A stretch of DNA of 64,000 nt. It comes from Fulvivirgaceae bacterium JP3-4. Its GTDB lineage: Bacteria > Bacteroidota > Bacteroidia > Cytophagales > Cyclobacteriaceae. A model generated the notes under the pieces. That model was not told the origin of the DNA. It searched no databases and was given only the letters and a program-made list of their open reading frames with translations. Positions 25,984 to 34,192 of this stretch are shown piece after piece. Each line of letters opens with the position of its first letter. Position 1 is the stretch's first letter. The translations under genes were made by a program, and so were the position numbers. The stretch lies in NCBI GenBank assembly GCA_029309925.1, contig JARKND010000005.1:806001-870000 (forward strand). The letters are read 5' to 3'.

Positions 25984-26475
25984 TTATGCATTATACGCTG
26001 CCTCGAGATCAGCAATGATCAACTTTTTCATTTTCATCATCGCCTGCATCATTTGGCCGGAGCGCTTCGGATCACCACTGGTCATCTTCTCCATCAGGAA
26101 TGTCGGCACGATCTGCCACGAAAATCCGAATTTGTCCTTCAGCCACCCGCACATACTTTCCATACCTCCATCCGCGGTAAGCGTGTTCCAGTATTTATCA
26201 ACTTCCTGCTGGGTTTTGCATCCGACAAAAAATGAAACAGATTCATTGAACCTGAACTGCGGACCTGCATCGAACATGTTGACAGTGAGTCCATCGATCT
26301 GGATTGTACCGGCCATCACCCACTCAGGCGGGAAGTTTGATCCCCCTCCCCATTTTTTCATTGTGATGATCTTTGAATTTGGAAAAAGCGAAGTGTAAAG
26401 TTTCATCGCTTCTTCGGCTTTGCCGTCAAACCATAAGAAAGGTGTGATGTTTTGTGATGTCTTAATAGTTTCCAT
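25984..26475 (-). CDS. VOC family protein, PhnB / 3-demethylubiquinone methyltransferase-like
   Basis: The 163-residue protein has the PhnB-like VOC pattern: ITPFLWFDGKAEEAMKLYTSLFPNSKI, then WVMAGTIQIDGLTVNMFDAGPQFRFNESVSFFVGCKTQQEVDKYWNTLTADGG, then CGWLKDKFGFSWQIVPTFL. Despite the domain name the family has no demonstrated methyltransferase activity. Function unknown. It is one of several small unrelated enzymes on the minus strand here. Confidence 0.9.
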   Translation of the reverse strand: METIKTSQNITPFLWFDGKAEEAMKLYTSLFPNSKIITMKKWGGGSNFPPEWVMAGTIQIDGLTVNMFDAGPQFRFNESVSFFVGCKTQQEVDKYWNTLTADGGMESMCGWLKDKFGFSWQIVPTFLMEKMTSGDPKRSGQMMQAMMKMKKLIIADLEAAYNA

Positions 26476-26570
26476 TGCGGTAGAATTTATTCAAAGATCG
26501 TCACAGCTTGTAATACTACACATGTCTTTTCGCGGCTAATCGCGGGGGTGAATGCGACATTAGTCTCTAT

Positions 26571-26924
26571 CTATCGGTGAAATACCGCAGATGACCTGAT
26601 AAGTCCTTCTTCAACTTCAAGCATTTCGCCAACATAAAGATCTTCTTCACCATCAACGTGGCGGATGTATTCCATAAACACGCGATCTTCAAATGGAGTA
26701 AGACGCACAACTTCATATCGCAGCGATGGCAACCGGTCGAATGCATCCTGCCACCATTCGCGCATGGCGGATTTCCCGCGAATTAATCCAAGTGTTGAAG
26801 GCTGACGAACTTTGAGTTTCGGACTGTAATGTTGGGCATCTTCATGATACAGTGCGAGCAGGTCATCGAGCTTTTTGTCATTGAACGCTTTAAACCATTT
26901 TGCCGCTATCTCTGTCAGTTGCAT
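26571..26924 (-). CDS. SnoaL-like / NTF2-fold protein
   Basis: The 117-residue protein starts at the ATG at 26924 (MQLTEIAAKWFKAFNDKKLDDLLALYHEDAQHYSPKL). It continues with the NTF2-fold strands (GLIRGKSAMREWWQDAFDRLPSLRYEVVRLTPFEDRVFMEYIRHVDGEEDLYVGEMLEVEEGLI). The pattern LYHEDA ... GKSAMREWW is typical of SnoaL-like polyketide-cyclase-fold proteins of unknown activity. A GTG nine codons upstream is an alternative start. Confidence 0.85.
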   Translation of the reverse strand: MQLTEIAAKWFKAFNDKKLDDLLALYHEDAQHYSPKLKVRQPSTLGLIRGKSAMREWWQDAFDRLPSLRYEVVRLTPFEDRVFMEYIRHVDGEEDLYVGEMLEVEEGLIRSSAVFHR

Positions 26925-27035
26925 GTAATTCTTTTTTGAATTAAAGATCACAAAAATTTTAAGATTCCATATGGAAATACATGTGGCCGGGCATCGTTAT
27001 GATGATATCCATTCTCAGATCAATCGCTTCAACTT

Positions 27036-27848
27036 ATGAAAACGCTTTCATTCTTATTGTTTGTTTGCGTCACCGTGTGTCACGCTCAGACAAAACCGGA
27101 ACAGGAGTTCGAGACTGCTGTCAAGCTATGTGAAGAGGAAAAATTCGAGGAGGCCGTTGATGCCTTCACCGCCTTCATGCGCAAATACCCGAAACATGAA
27201 CTGAAAGGACGCGCCCACTACAATCTGGCATTTACGTACCGGAGCATGGGCAATCTGCAAAAGGCGAAGGAAATTTTTGTCGCGATCCTTGATATGAATT
27301 ACAACGAGCGCGATGAAAACACCCTGATGGAGCCTTACACGCTTTATAAGCACCACGCGTCACGGCAGCTTGCGATGATAGCCCTTGATGAGAAGGCATT
27401 TGATGAAGCTGAAAAATATATCGGCTACTTCGACAAAAAATTTCCGTATCAGCATTTTTGCGGTAACGAGTGGGCAGCGTACGATATTTTCAAATCGATC
27501 ATGGATGCAAAACTTCACGAGGGCCGGAAACATCGCGACCTTGCTGTGCGGGAACTTGCCCCACATATGTTCTACAACGGGTTGGCAAGGAATGACCATG
27601 CGCTGGACGAACTCGGTGGAATTCTCGAGCGGAACTTTGAACCTGCTACCGTGCGTGAGATGTTTTCAAAAGCCCTTGCATCGTTGCGCACGGCTGGCAA
27701 GAAAGAATCGGGATATATCATAACCTTTCATGGTGTAGACGTGCCACTATCTCCTTACGGATTTGAGTTTGGCGATGAAAGCGGCCGCACCATCGATGAC
27801 TACCGGAAAATGCTCAGGTCGCACGTGTTATTCCTGAAATATCTCTGA
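27036..27848 (+). CDS. Secreted tetratricopeptide-repeat protein
   Basis: The 270-residue protein has a signal peptide (MKTLSFLLFVCVTVCHAQ) followed by TPR-like helix pairs. One is at about residues 22-55 (EFETAVKLCEEEKFEEAVDAFTAFMRKYPKHE), the next at about 58-92 (GRAHYNLAFTYRSMGNLQKAKEIFVAILDMNY), and a third at about 110-135. The second half (LHEGRKHRDLAVRELAPHMFYNGLARNDHALDELG) is less repeat-like. It is probably a periplasmic scaffold; the partner is unknown. Confidence 0.82.
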   Translation: MKTLSFLLFVCVTVCHAQTKPEQEFETAVKLCEEEKFEEAVDAFTAFMRKYPKHELKGRAHYNLAFTYRSMGNLQKAKEIFVAILDMNYNERDENTLMEPYTLYKHHASRQLAMIALDEKAFDEAEKYIGYFDKKFPYQHFCGNEWAAYDIFKSIMDAKLHEGRKHRDLAVRELAPHMFYNGLARNDHALDELGGILERNFEPATVREMFSKALASLRTAGKKESGYIITFHGVDVPLSPYGFEFGDESGRTIDDYRKMLRSHVLFLKYL

Positions 27849-27913
27849 AGAGTTGGCAGTCAATCCAACTCGTCACATTTTATTCCTGACTCGCAAGAGG
27901 GAAAGCGCTGCCG

Positions 27914-28576
27914 CTACTCGCGCGCCAGCGAACTGTCATAGGCCTGTTGATAGAACACATCAAGGAACATGACGGAGCCTACGAGTTGGAGAACGCCCTC
28001 GGCCGTTTTAATTGATAAAAGATATACGTCAAACTTCGGTTGGATGACCGAATAGAATGTTCCGGCAAACTCCATCCCCACGGCACCAGTGAGGAATACA
28101 AACGCTGACAGAAGAAGTTTTTGGCGAATGCCGGAGCTTATGACACGCGCTTTTATAAAAAGCATGATGAACAAAATTCCAAAAATCAGGAAGTAAGGAA
28201 TCACCCAGATGTAATGCGTCCATGATCGAATGTCGTAGCTTGCGATGGTTCCGAATGTGCTCATCTTAAAATGCTGATGAATGTAAAATGCTTCATCAAT
28301 ACAAAATAAGGTAAAGGTGATCAGCAACGTTTTCCAAAAACTGAGTTGTTCTTTTGTAGATGGGAGCCTGGTGATTTTGTACAGCAGAAAAATATTGGCA
28401 ACCAAGAGGGCTGTCGAGAAAAAGAACGGAAAGTTTGCCCGAAGGTCAAAATAGAACCAGAACGCGAGTGAATAATGGCGGTCAAGAACGGTTCGGCCGT
28501 AAATGACAAACAGGTTTGCAGCAAGCAAAAGCAGAATGATAAAATAGAGCCCGGCTATAAGGTACTTTCGTGACAA
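27914..28576 (-). CDS. Multi-pass membrane protein, unknown
   Basis: The 220-residue protein has about six hydrophobic helices, beginning LIAGLYFIILLLLAANLFVIYG. No ATG fits; translation appears to start at TTG 28576, 22 bp downstream of a -7 promoter box. A helix carrying FCIDEAFYIHQHFK has charged and histidine residues inside or beside the membrane, which is unusual and could bind a metal or cofactor. I do not recognise the family. Confidence 0.7.
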   Translation of the reverse strand: MSRKYLIAGLYFIILLLLAANLFVIYGRTVLDRHYSLAFWFYFDLRANFPFFFSTALLVANIFLLYKITRLPSTKEQLSFWKTLLITFTLFCIDEAFYIHQHFKMSTFGTIASYDIRSWTHYIWVIPYFLIFGILFIMLFIKARVISSGIRQKLLLSAFVFLTGAVGMEFAGTFYSVIQPKFDVYLLSIKTAEGVLQLVGSVMFLDVFYQQAYDSSLARE

Positions 28577-28598
28577 TTTTTCAACGTTAAAGTTGGCG

Positions 28599-28606
28599 CA
28601 AAGGTA
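28599..28606 (-). promoter_or_regulatory. -7 promoter element (TACCTTTG)
   Basis: The minus strand reads TACCTTTG, an exact TAnnTTTG match, shortly before the TTG start at 28576. Confidence 0.5.
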
Positions 28607-28972
28607 ATATTAAAAACAAAACGCTTCCGCGGATGTTGCAGTTAGTAAGACAATTCGCCAGACCTTCCGCGTGTGTAGTGCTCGACTTTCCCAACAGCGA
28701 GGAGCTGTACAATTGATTTTGTCGGTTTCGAACATTTGTAGACCAATGATCCCCTTCCGCCATACGGGAAAACTAACGCGGTAAAATGAGGTCAGTACAT
28801 CATTTAAGTAATGGTTCTCCACGCATTCCCTGTATAGGTTCTGATACTGATTTCGTATGTTTATAGTCGTCTGGCTGTGAAGTTCTTTCAATATATTTGG
28901 GGAAAGCCGGGCAGAGGCGAAGGGCAATAGGCAGGAACGGATTTCGTTAACATCATCATCAACATCGAATCA
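28607..28972. other. Gene-free stretch
   Basis: No convincing gene, repeat or RNA is seen in these 366 bases. A 105-codon open frame on the minus strand has no recognisable domain, signal or promoter and is judged spurious. Confidence 0.5.
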
Positions 28973-29206
28973 ATGAGAAGGATCCTCATCTACAGCATTT
29001 TGATACTCGTTATTTTAGCCGTGATTTCCTGTGCCGGTGCGCGCGGCAATGCCGAAAGAACTTCCGGAGCGCGTGCAGCGTATGGAGTATCCAGGCCTTT
29101 TAAAGCTCATGCCCGAAAAAACAAGAAGGCGAAAAACAAGGCAGAAAAAGCAGGGAAACGTAAAAAGCAGTTGAAGACAGAACCGTATAGGAGATTGCCC
29201 ATGTGA
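28973..29206 (+). CDS. Small basic lipoprotein, unknown
   Basis: The 77-residue protein has a lipoprotein signal (RRILIYSILILVILAVISC, lipobox AVISC) and a very basic mature part rich in Lys, Arg and Ala (KAHARKNKKAKNKAEKAGKRKK). Small Lys-rich lipoproteins of this kind occur in Bacteroidota without known function; the charge suggests contact with an acidic polymer such as nucleic acid or lipopolysaccharide. It stands alone. Confidence 0.6.
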   Translation: MRRILIYSILILVILAVISCAGARGNAERTSGARAAYGVSRPFKAHARKNKKAKNKAEKAGKRKKQLKTEPYRRLPM

Positions 29207-29241
29207 TCTCTTTCGTCAGCAAGCTGACTTTTATGTGAACA

Positions 29242-29496
29242 CTAGTCTTTCTTCATTACCGTGTAGTCAAGCGGTAACATCTCTCCAAGTTTTTCTGACC
29301 AGGCAAGGTAGCCATCGAGTTAGAAAGTTCTCCGTTTTTCATCATAGTCGTTTTCATAATTGCACGCCACTGAGTTTGATGATCGGTACTCCTTGAGGTC
29401 TGTTATAAAAATGTTCACACGTGTGCACGGATTTGAACATTGCCAGTGGAAGCAGGTTTGAATTTCCGTGGGATTGCCAATTTTAAAAAACGGCAT
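29242..29496 (-). pseudogene. Small cysteine-containing ORF interrupted by an in-frame TAA
   Basis: From the ATG at 29496 the minus strand encodes 58 residues (MPFFKIGNPTEIQTCFHWQC ... NYENDYDEKRRTF) and then meets TAA at 29320-29322. The same frame continues for 25 more sense codons (LDGYLAWSEKLGEMLPLDYT ... MKKD) to TAG at 29242-29244. Both halves look like coding sequence. It may be a recent nonsense mutation, a sequencing error, or two unrelated short frames. No homologue is recognised. Confidence 0.4.
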
Positions 29497-29537
29497 GATT
29501 GTTCGTCCTTGACAAATCATTCCAAAATTATTTGTAT

Positions 29538-30047
29538 ATGACTATGTCAAGGCGTGGCAGCATTTTGATACCATCACTCATCATTGCAGCATTCTCCAGC
29601 GGGTGTACTGATATAACCGATGTCGAAGTTAACATGCCCGAAACTGTAAGGGCCGGGACCGTTTCGAAATTAAGAATCATCAGGGTCGGCACTGGCTCGG
29701 GCGAGTGGGACATGGGCGACAAAGATGGCTTCAATTATTACTTTGATTCGTATCCGTCAGGAAAATTTGCAGTGGAAGTCGTGAAGGACAAGAACAACGA
29801 CTATTGTCGCACCACTGAGTCCAACGTAATAGCTGATGGCGAAATGCGAAATGAAGTTACCCGCGAAATGCTGGTGAAGGAGAAGGACGCGGGAGAAATC
29901 ACGATCGCAATCGCGTGTCACAAATCACAGTATCGCTTTTTTGCAAGTGATAGTGTTGTCTCCATGCAAATGGTTATCGAAGATGCTGCCGATAAAGTTA
30001 AAGATACAGTAGTGTTCAGCATCATCCGTGATCGCGGCAGGATGTAA
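29538..30047 (+). CDS. Putative lipoprotein, unknown
   Basis: The 169-residue product from the ATG at 29538 starts MTMSRRGSILIPSLIIAAFSSGC, a lipoprotein signal with lipobox FSSGC. The rest is beta-rich with no recognised domain (VEVNMPETVRAGTVSKLRIIRVGTGSGEWDMGDKDGFNYYFDSYPSG). An upstream in-frame start at 29499 would add residues ahead of the signal and is not preferred. It is divergent from the interrupted ORF at 29242-29496. Confidence 0.7.
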   Translation: MTMSRRGSILIPSLIIAAFSSGCTDITDVEVNMPETVRAGTVSKLRIIRVGTGSGEWDMGDKDGFNYYFDSYPSGKFAVEVVKDKNNDYCRTTESNVIADGEMRNEVTREMLVKEKDAGEITIAIACHKSQYRFFASDSVVSMQMVIEDAADKVKDTVVFSIIRDRGRM

Positions 30048-30327
30048 TCGTAGGTCCGGGATATTGATCAACCCCATCAGTTCGTATTCCTGTTAAACAA
30101 CAACCCGCATCAGGAAGTCGGGATAAAGGAGGGATTCATGAGGCGATTGGACACCGAAGCACTTTCATTTTCGTAAGATTAAAAACCTTCACTGTGAGCA
30201 AAACGATGTACAACGTCAGGCTACGCGTGATTTTTTGATGAATGGCAAACAAACAACGGCAACCCTTTAAAAACAAAGTCGCATCACGTTTTTTGAACGC
30301 GTGCGACTGTGAGGAGATGGTTATGAC

Positions 30328-30744
30328 TTACTCTTTCCCAAAGATCACCGATCTCAGTCTTTCATTTTTTATCAGTAAAGCTCCCCATGCGAAAATGCCC
30401 AGATATACAGGAAATAAAATGTGCGTAAACAACGGGTTGTCCAGTCGCACATGTGTTGCGATGGCACCGCCCCAGTAGCCCGTGAGCAATATGGCGCCAA
30501 TAACTTCCGTCCGTGGAATGATATAAAGAACAATGGAAAGGAGTCCGAGCGTACCCAGGATCGGAAGATGATGCTGAGAGAATCCCAGTTCCACAGTTCC
30601 TTTGATTACTTCTTCGTTTACGATAAACTTGAAAATGCTGTCCATCAGCATGAACAGAATTACGATGCCGGCCATTACACGTCCGGTCCATACTTTTGCC
30701 TTAGAGGGTGCTGAAGCTGTCAGCGCTGCATTGAAAGTTGCCAT
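30328..30744 (-). CDS. DoxX-like family membrane protein
   Basis: The 138-residue protein has four helices in the DoxX-like pattern: VWTGRVMAGIVILFMLMDSIFKFI, then LGFSQHHLPILGTLGLLSIVLYIIPRTEVIGAILLTGYWGGAIATHVR, then PVYLGIFAWGALLI. It is an inner-membrane protein of uncertain function. It is a downstream neighbour, on the same strand, of the ECF41 sigma factor and its carboxymuconolactone-decarboxylase-type gene, with about 210 bp between them, so it may or may not belong to the same regulon. Confidence 0.9.
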   Translation of the reverse strand: MATFNAALTASAPSKAKVWTGRVMAGIVILFMLMDSIFKFIVNEEVIKGTVELGFSQHHLPILGTLGLLSIVLYIIPRTEVIGAILLTGYWGGAIATHVRLDNPLFTHILFPVYLGIFAWGALLIKNERLRSVIFGKE

Positions 30745-30955
30745 GGTATTTTATGTTTAATTATTTGTTCATGTTCGCGGCTATTGTTAGCCGTTGTGAT
30801 GAGACAAAGATGTGGCAAATTTCAAGTTTCGGAGAGGTGTAAAAGCGTCAACTTGTTTGGGTAAATGCGACAAAATCGGTTCGTAAGAAAGTTGGATGCA
30901 CAGAAAGCGTACCCGTTGCCCTGATACGCTTTCAATGCAAATCAGCGACCGCTGC

Positions 30956-31426
30956 CTAGAGCGCTGCAACCACCTTCTTCTTCACCTCGTACTTACCCGG
31001 CACATTTCCGAAGGAACGTACGAGGCGATTCCATGAATTGATCTGAATGATGGCAAGTGTCAGTAACGCGATTTCATTCCTGGAGAAATACTTCGAGAGT
31101 TCATCGTGGATGTCGTCACTGTGCTCATCCGCTGGCAATTTTGTGAGCCGTTCTGCAAACGCAAGCACAGCCTGCTCTTTAGGCGAGTAGTAGGGTGTCT
31201 CACGCCACGCAGTGAGTGAGATGAGGCGCAGCGCTGTTTCACCATCGGCCAGTCCTTCTTTCAGGTGCATATCGATGCAGTAGGCGCAGCTGTTGATCTG
31301 CGACACGCGCATTTTGATCAGGTGCAGCAACGTGTGATCAATTCCCGATGTGTCTACATAGTGTTGTCCCTTTAACAATGCCGATAAGAAGTCGGGTGGT
31401 AATTCCTGATATGAGATTCTTTCCAT
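30956..31426 (-). CDS. Carboxymuconolactone decarboxylase / AhpD-like protein
   Basis: The 156-residue protein carries the AhpD-like core with C47 and C50 (NSCAYCIDMHLKEG) and H54 in the CxxCxxxH arrangement. Members with these residues can act as alkylhydroperoxide reductases; others are decarboxylases. It sits immediately downstream of an ECF41 sigma factor and is preceded by a sequence matching the ECF41 promoter, so it is the likely direct target of that sigma factor. Linkage of ECF41 sigma factors to this enzyme group is established for the family. Confidence 0.93.
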   Translation of the reverse strand: MERISYQELPPDFLSALLKGQHYVDTSGIDHTLLHLIKMRVSQINSCAYCIDMHLKEGLADGETALRLISLTAWRETPYYSPKEQAVLAFAERLTKLPADEHSDDIHDELSKYFSRNEIALLTLAIIQINSWNRLVRSFGNVPGKYEVKKKVVAAL

Positions 31427-31445
31427 ATTATTTTTTTGACCTGAA

Positions 31446-31472
31446 GACGAACAGGTCTGAAAAAACGTGACA
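31446..31472 (-). promoter_or_regulatory. ECF41-type promoter for the AhpD-like gene
   Basis: On the minus strand TGTCACG (31472-31466), 16 bp, CGTC (31449-31446) matches the reported ECF41 promoter (-35 TGTCACA, -10 CGTC) with one mismatch. It lies between the sigma gene stop (31479) and the enzyme start (31426). Confidence 0.75.
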
Positions 31473-31478
31473 GAAATT

Positions 31479-32309
31479 TTAATCTTTTTTCACACCACCC
31501 ATCTTGTCAGGGTTTCGGATGTAGAAGATGTTGTCGAAATGCCTTTCACTCACCGCAAAGATCTGTACAGTGATCAGCTGATCATCATGATAATACAAAA
31601 GGGCCGGCTGGTGGTTGACCCATGCAAGTTTGCTGTGAGCCTTGTTGTAACCTTTGTTGTAAAGTCCCTGCAACAATGCAGTGACCGATCTGATGCCGTG
31701 AACCGGGTTCATAAATGCGGTGGCCTTTCCTCCGCCATCTGATACAACCGAAATGTCATGGTTCAGTAACTTCTCCAGCGCTTGCAGATCGCGCTGTTCG
31801 AGCACTTGCATGTATTGCAGCACAAGATCGCGCTGCACTTTTTTATCTGGTGTTGCCGATGTCTTTAAATCAGTTCGTGCCCGGCTCAGGATTTTTCTCG
31901 AATTCTCAACGGTGATGCCAAGAACGTTTGCAATGTCGTCATGATCGTAGTCGAATGCTTCTTTCAGGATGAAGACCGCACGTTGTTTCGGATCAAGCTT
32001 TTCCAGCAGTACCATTAACGAATAGGACAGAATTTCTTTTTTGTGTATGGAAGACTCCGGGGTTTCAGTCATGATCGGTTCGGGAAGCCACTGTCCCGGA
32101 TATCCTTCGCGAAGCTTTTGCTGTCTTCGCTTCTGGTCAATGGCGAGATTGATTACCATGCGGATCATGTAAAGCTTCAGGTCACGGATGGCACTTTGAT
32201 CGGCCTGCACCATTTTCAGGTACGCATCCTGAACAACATCTTTTGCTTCTTCATAAGAGCCCAGGATGTTGTAGGCGTAGAGTGTGAGTGAGTGGCGGAG
32301 TTCCTGCAT
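31479..32309 (-). CDS. ECF41-family sigma factor with C-terminal SnoaL-like domain
   Basis: The 276-residue protein has sigma region 2 (residues about 4-62), region 4 (about 100-150) and a C-terminal SnoaL-like extension (about 158-276). Three hallmarks of ECF41 are present: WLPEP at 74-78 in the linker, DGGGK at 191-195, and NPDKM at 266-270 (family NPDKL). In ECF41 the extension replaces a separate anti-sigma factor and tunes activity. It is followed by its probable target gene, and its own promoter is of the housekeeping type, so the regulator is likely present before induction. Confidence 0.95.
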   Translation of the reverse strand: MQELRHSLTLYAYNILGSYEEAKDVVQDAYLKMVQADQSAIRDLKLYMIRMVINLAIDQKRRQQKLREGYPGQWLPEPIMTETPESSIHKKEILSYSLMVLLEKLDPKQRAVFILKEAFDYDHDDIANVLGITVENSRKILSRARTDLKTSATPDKKVQRDLVLQYMQVLEQRDLQALEKLLNHDISVVSDGGGKATAFMNPVHGIRSVTALLQGLYNKGYNKAHSKLAWVNHQPALLYYHDDQLITVQIFAVSERHFDNIFYIRNPDKMGGVKKD

Positions 32310-32327
32310 CAGCTACCGGTGAGATAG

Positions 32328-32357
32328 CAAAGATAGACTGCGCTCTGCGATGTTCAA
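32328..32357 (-). promoter_or_regulatory. Housekeeping promoter of the ECF41 sigma gene
   Basis: On the minus strand TTG (32357-32355), 19 bp, TATCTTTG (32335-32328) is a full match to the Bacteroidota consensus. It lies 18 bp before the ATG at 32309. Confidence 0.75.
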
Positions 32358-32554
32358 GGCCGTTTCAAACCTGCCATGCGGTTATATTGTCGCAACAATG
32401 CTTACGCCATTAACTGATCAGGAATCAGATTAGCCAACGTTTGCGGACCGCTTTTGACTCGTTTTTGTTAGAATAAGCTCAATATAATGCATCCGAATTC
32501 GTGCCGGGCCCGTTAGTAATCATCAATTTCCTTCTTCGGCACGGAAACTCGACT

Positions 32555-32562
32555 TACATTTG
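32555..32562 (+). promoter_or_regulatory. -7 promoter element of the RND efflux operon
   Basis: TACATTTG matches TAnnTTTG and lies 9 bp before the ATG at 32572. No TTG is found at the -33 position, so an activator may be needed. Confidence 0.45.
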
Positions 32563-32571
32563 TAGTCTCGA

Positions 32572-32994
32572 ATGGAAAACAACGTGAAAATTCTGCTCAG
32601 AATTTCGGCACTCCACAGGGTGCTGTTCACGCTGTGTCTGTTCATTATTTCCGGCACGGGCTTTTCACAACAGTCCGATTCTGCGATAGCTGATTCAAGC
32701 CATAACGTTTGCCTGACAGACGTGACGGCAACACACCTGTTCGCACAGCATCATTCAAACGATCATCCTTTGGTTCCGGGTCCAAGTCCTGTGGAACAGG
32801 TTCCTGGCACAGGAGAATCAGAGGAAGACTCCGATGATGAGTTCAGTCGTCTGCTGGGAAATGCAAGCGTACAATTTCATGAAATTCCAAATGGTCGCGA
32901 ATGCCTTTCTACGCAATTGCGGCTCTCTGTTAAGAACCGTTCTTCGGTTTCCCTCATCGTTCTCCACCACAGCTGGAAAAGCTTTCTCGCCTGA
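32572..32994 (+). CDS. Small exported protein heading the RND operon, unknown
   Basis: The 140-residue protein has a membrane/signal segment (ALHRVLFTLCLFIISGTGFSQ). A His/Asp-rich middle (THLFAQHHSNDHPLVPGPSP) and an acidic run (TGESEEDSDDEF) follow. No family is recognised. Its position 94 bp before the efflux adaptor on the same strand, with the only promoter element ahead of it, suggests it is the first gene of the efflux operon. The histidines could bind a metal, which is speculative. Confidence 0.55.
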   Translation: MENNVKILLRISALHRVLFTLCLFIISGTGFSQQSDSAIADSSHNVCLTDVTATHLFAQHHSNDHPLVPGPSPVEQVPGTGESEEDSDDEFSRLLGNASVQFHEIPNGRECLSTQLRLSVKNRSSVSLIVLHHSWKSFLA

Positions 32995-33088
32995 TTTTGT
33001 AGTTGTAGCGCCCATGACCTAGCGGCCGCTTTTCAGTGCTTCCATCTTAGCGCATCAAAAAAACAAAATCAGTAATTCAATTATTAGT

Positions 33089-34171
33089 ATGAGAAAGATT
33101 TCAACACTCCTGATCCTGTCGGTTGTTATCAGTTCGGCTTGCCGGCATCATGGAGATGAAAAACATGAAGAATCTAAATTTGTCGTTACCAGCGCGATAA
33201 AAAAAGACACCTTAATATATAGTGAGTACGTATGCCAGGTAAAATCCGCTCAGCACATCGAGATCCGGGCGCTTGAGAAGGGTTATCTGCAATATATCTA
33301 TGTTGACGAAGGTCAGCATGTAAAGAAGGGCGATCTAATGTTCCAGATCATGCCGATGGTCTACCAGGCGGAGATGCAGAAGGCTGATGCGGAAGTGAAG
33401 TTCTCCGAGATCGAATACCTCAACACCAAAGCGCTAGCCGATAGTAACATTGTCTCGAAGAATGAGCTCGCCCTGGCGGAAGCACGGCTGAATAAATCCA
33501 AAGCTGAGTTGTCGTTGGCGCAGGCTCACCTCGGATTCACAAAAATCCGCGCGCCATTCGATGGGATTATGGACCGCTTCCACGTGCGGCTCGGAAGTCT
33601 TGTCGATGAAGGTGAGCTGCTCACAACCTTGTCTGACAACAGTAAGATGTGGGTGTATTTCAATGTGCCGGAAGCAGAATATCTCGACTATATCACCCGT
33701 GAACAATCTGGCCAACGCCTGGAAGTCAAACTACAAATGGCAAACGGCAAGACGTTCGATCAGCTCGGTGTTGTCGAAACAATTGAGGCAGACTTCAATA
33801 ACGAAACCGGTAACATCGCGTTCCGCGCAACTTTCCCGAATCCCAAAGGAATACTGCGACACGGAGAGACGGGCAATATCATGATGCCTGTTCCGTTGAA
33901 GGGAGCGCTCATTATACCGCAAAAGGCTACGTTCGAAATTCTTGATAAGAAATACGTCTACGTTGTAGACGATAAGAATATAGTCAAGTCGAGGGAGATC
34001 ACTGTCGGCACCGAGATTCCACATTTATATGTCGTGACTGACGGGCTGCGTGAGAATGATAAGATCCTTGTTGAGGGCCTGCGCAAAGTCCGGAACAACG
34101 ATGAGATTCATTACGACATGCGAAGCCAGCGCCAGATTCTTGCCGATCTGCAGCATTTGCATGCTGAGTAA
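33089..34171 (+). CDS. RND efflux periplasmic adaptor (membrane fusion protein)
   Basis: The 360-residue lipoprotein (lipobox SSAC) has the adaptor layout. A lipoyl-like half (IEIRALEKGYLQYIYVDEGQHVKKGDLMFQI) precedes a coiled-coil hairpin (MQKADAEVKFSEIEYLNTKALADSNIVSKNELALAEARLNKSKAELSLAQ). The second lipoyl half (LGFTKIRAPFDGIMDRFHVRLGSLVDEGELLTTL), a beta-barrel and a membrane-proximal domain follow. It links the inner-membrane pump to the outer-membrane channel encoded downstream. Confidence 0.95.
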   Translation: MRKISTLLILSVVISSACRHHGDEKHEESKFVVTSAIKKDTLIYSEYVCQVKSAQHIEIRALEKGYLQYIYVDEGQHVKKGDLMFQIMPMVYQAEMQKADAEVKFSEIEYLNTKALADSNIVSKNELALAEARLNKSKAELSLAQAHLGFTKIRAPFDGIMDRFHVRLGSLVDEGELLTTLSDNSKMWVYFNVPEAEYLDYITREQSGQRLEVKLQMANGKTFDQLGVVETIEADFNNETGNIAFRATFPNPKGILRHGETGNIMMPVPLKGALIIPQKATFEILDKKYVYVVDDKNIVKSREITVGTEIPHLYVVTDGLRENDKILVEGLRKVRNNDEIHYDMRSQRQILADLQHLHAE

Positions 34172-34192
34172 TCACTAAACCTGCCAACAACT

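Noticed and set aside
28610-28927. 105-codon open frame on the minus strand
   Set aside because: No domain, no signal, no promoter-like element, and an amino acid composition typical of non-coding frames.
30242-30478. 78-codon open frame on the plus strand
   Set aside because: It runs antisense into the DoxX-like gene and has no independent support.
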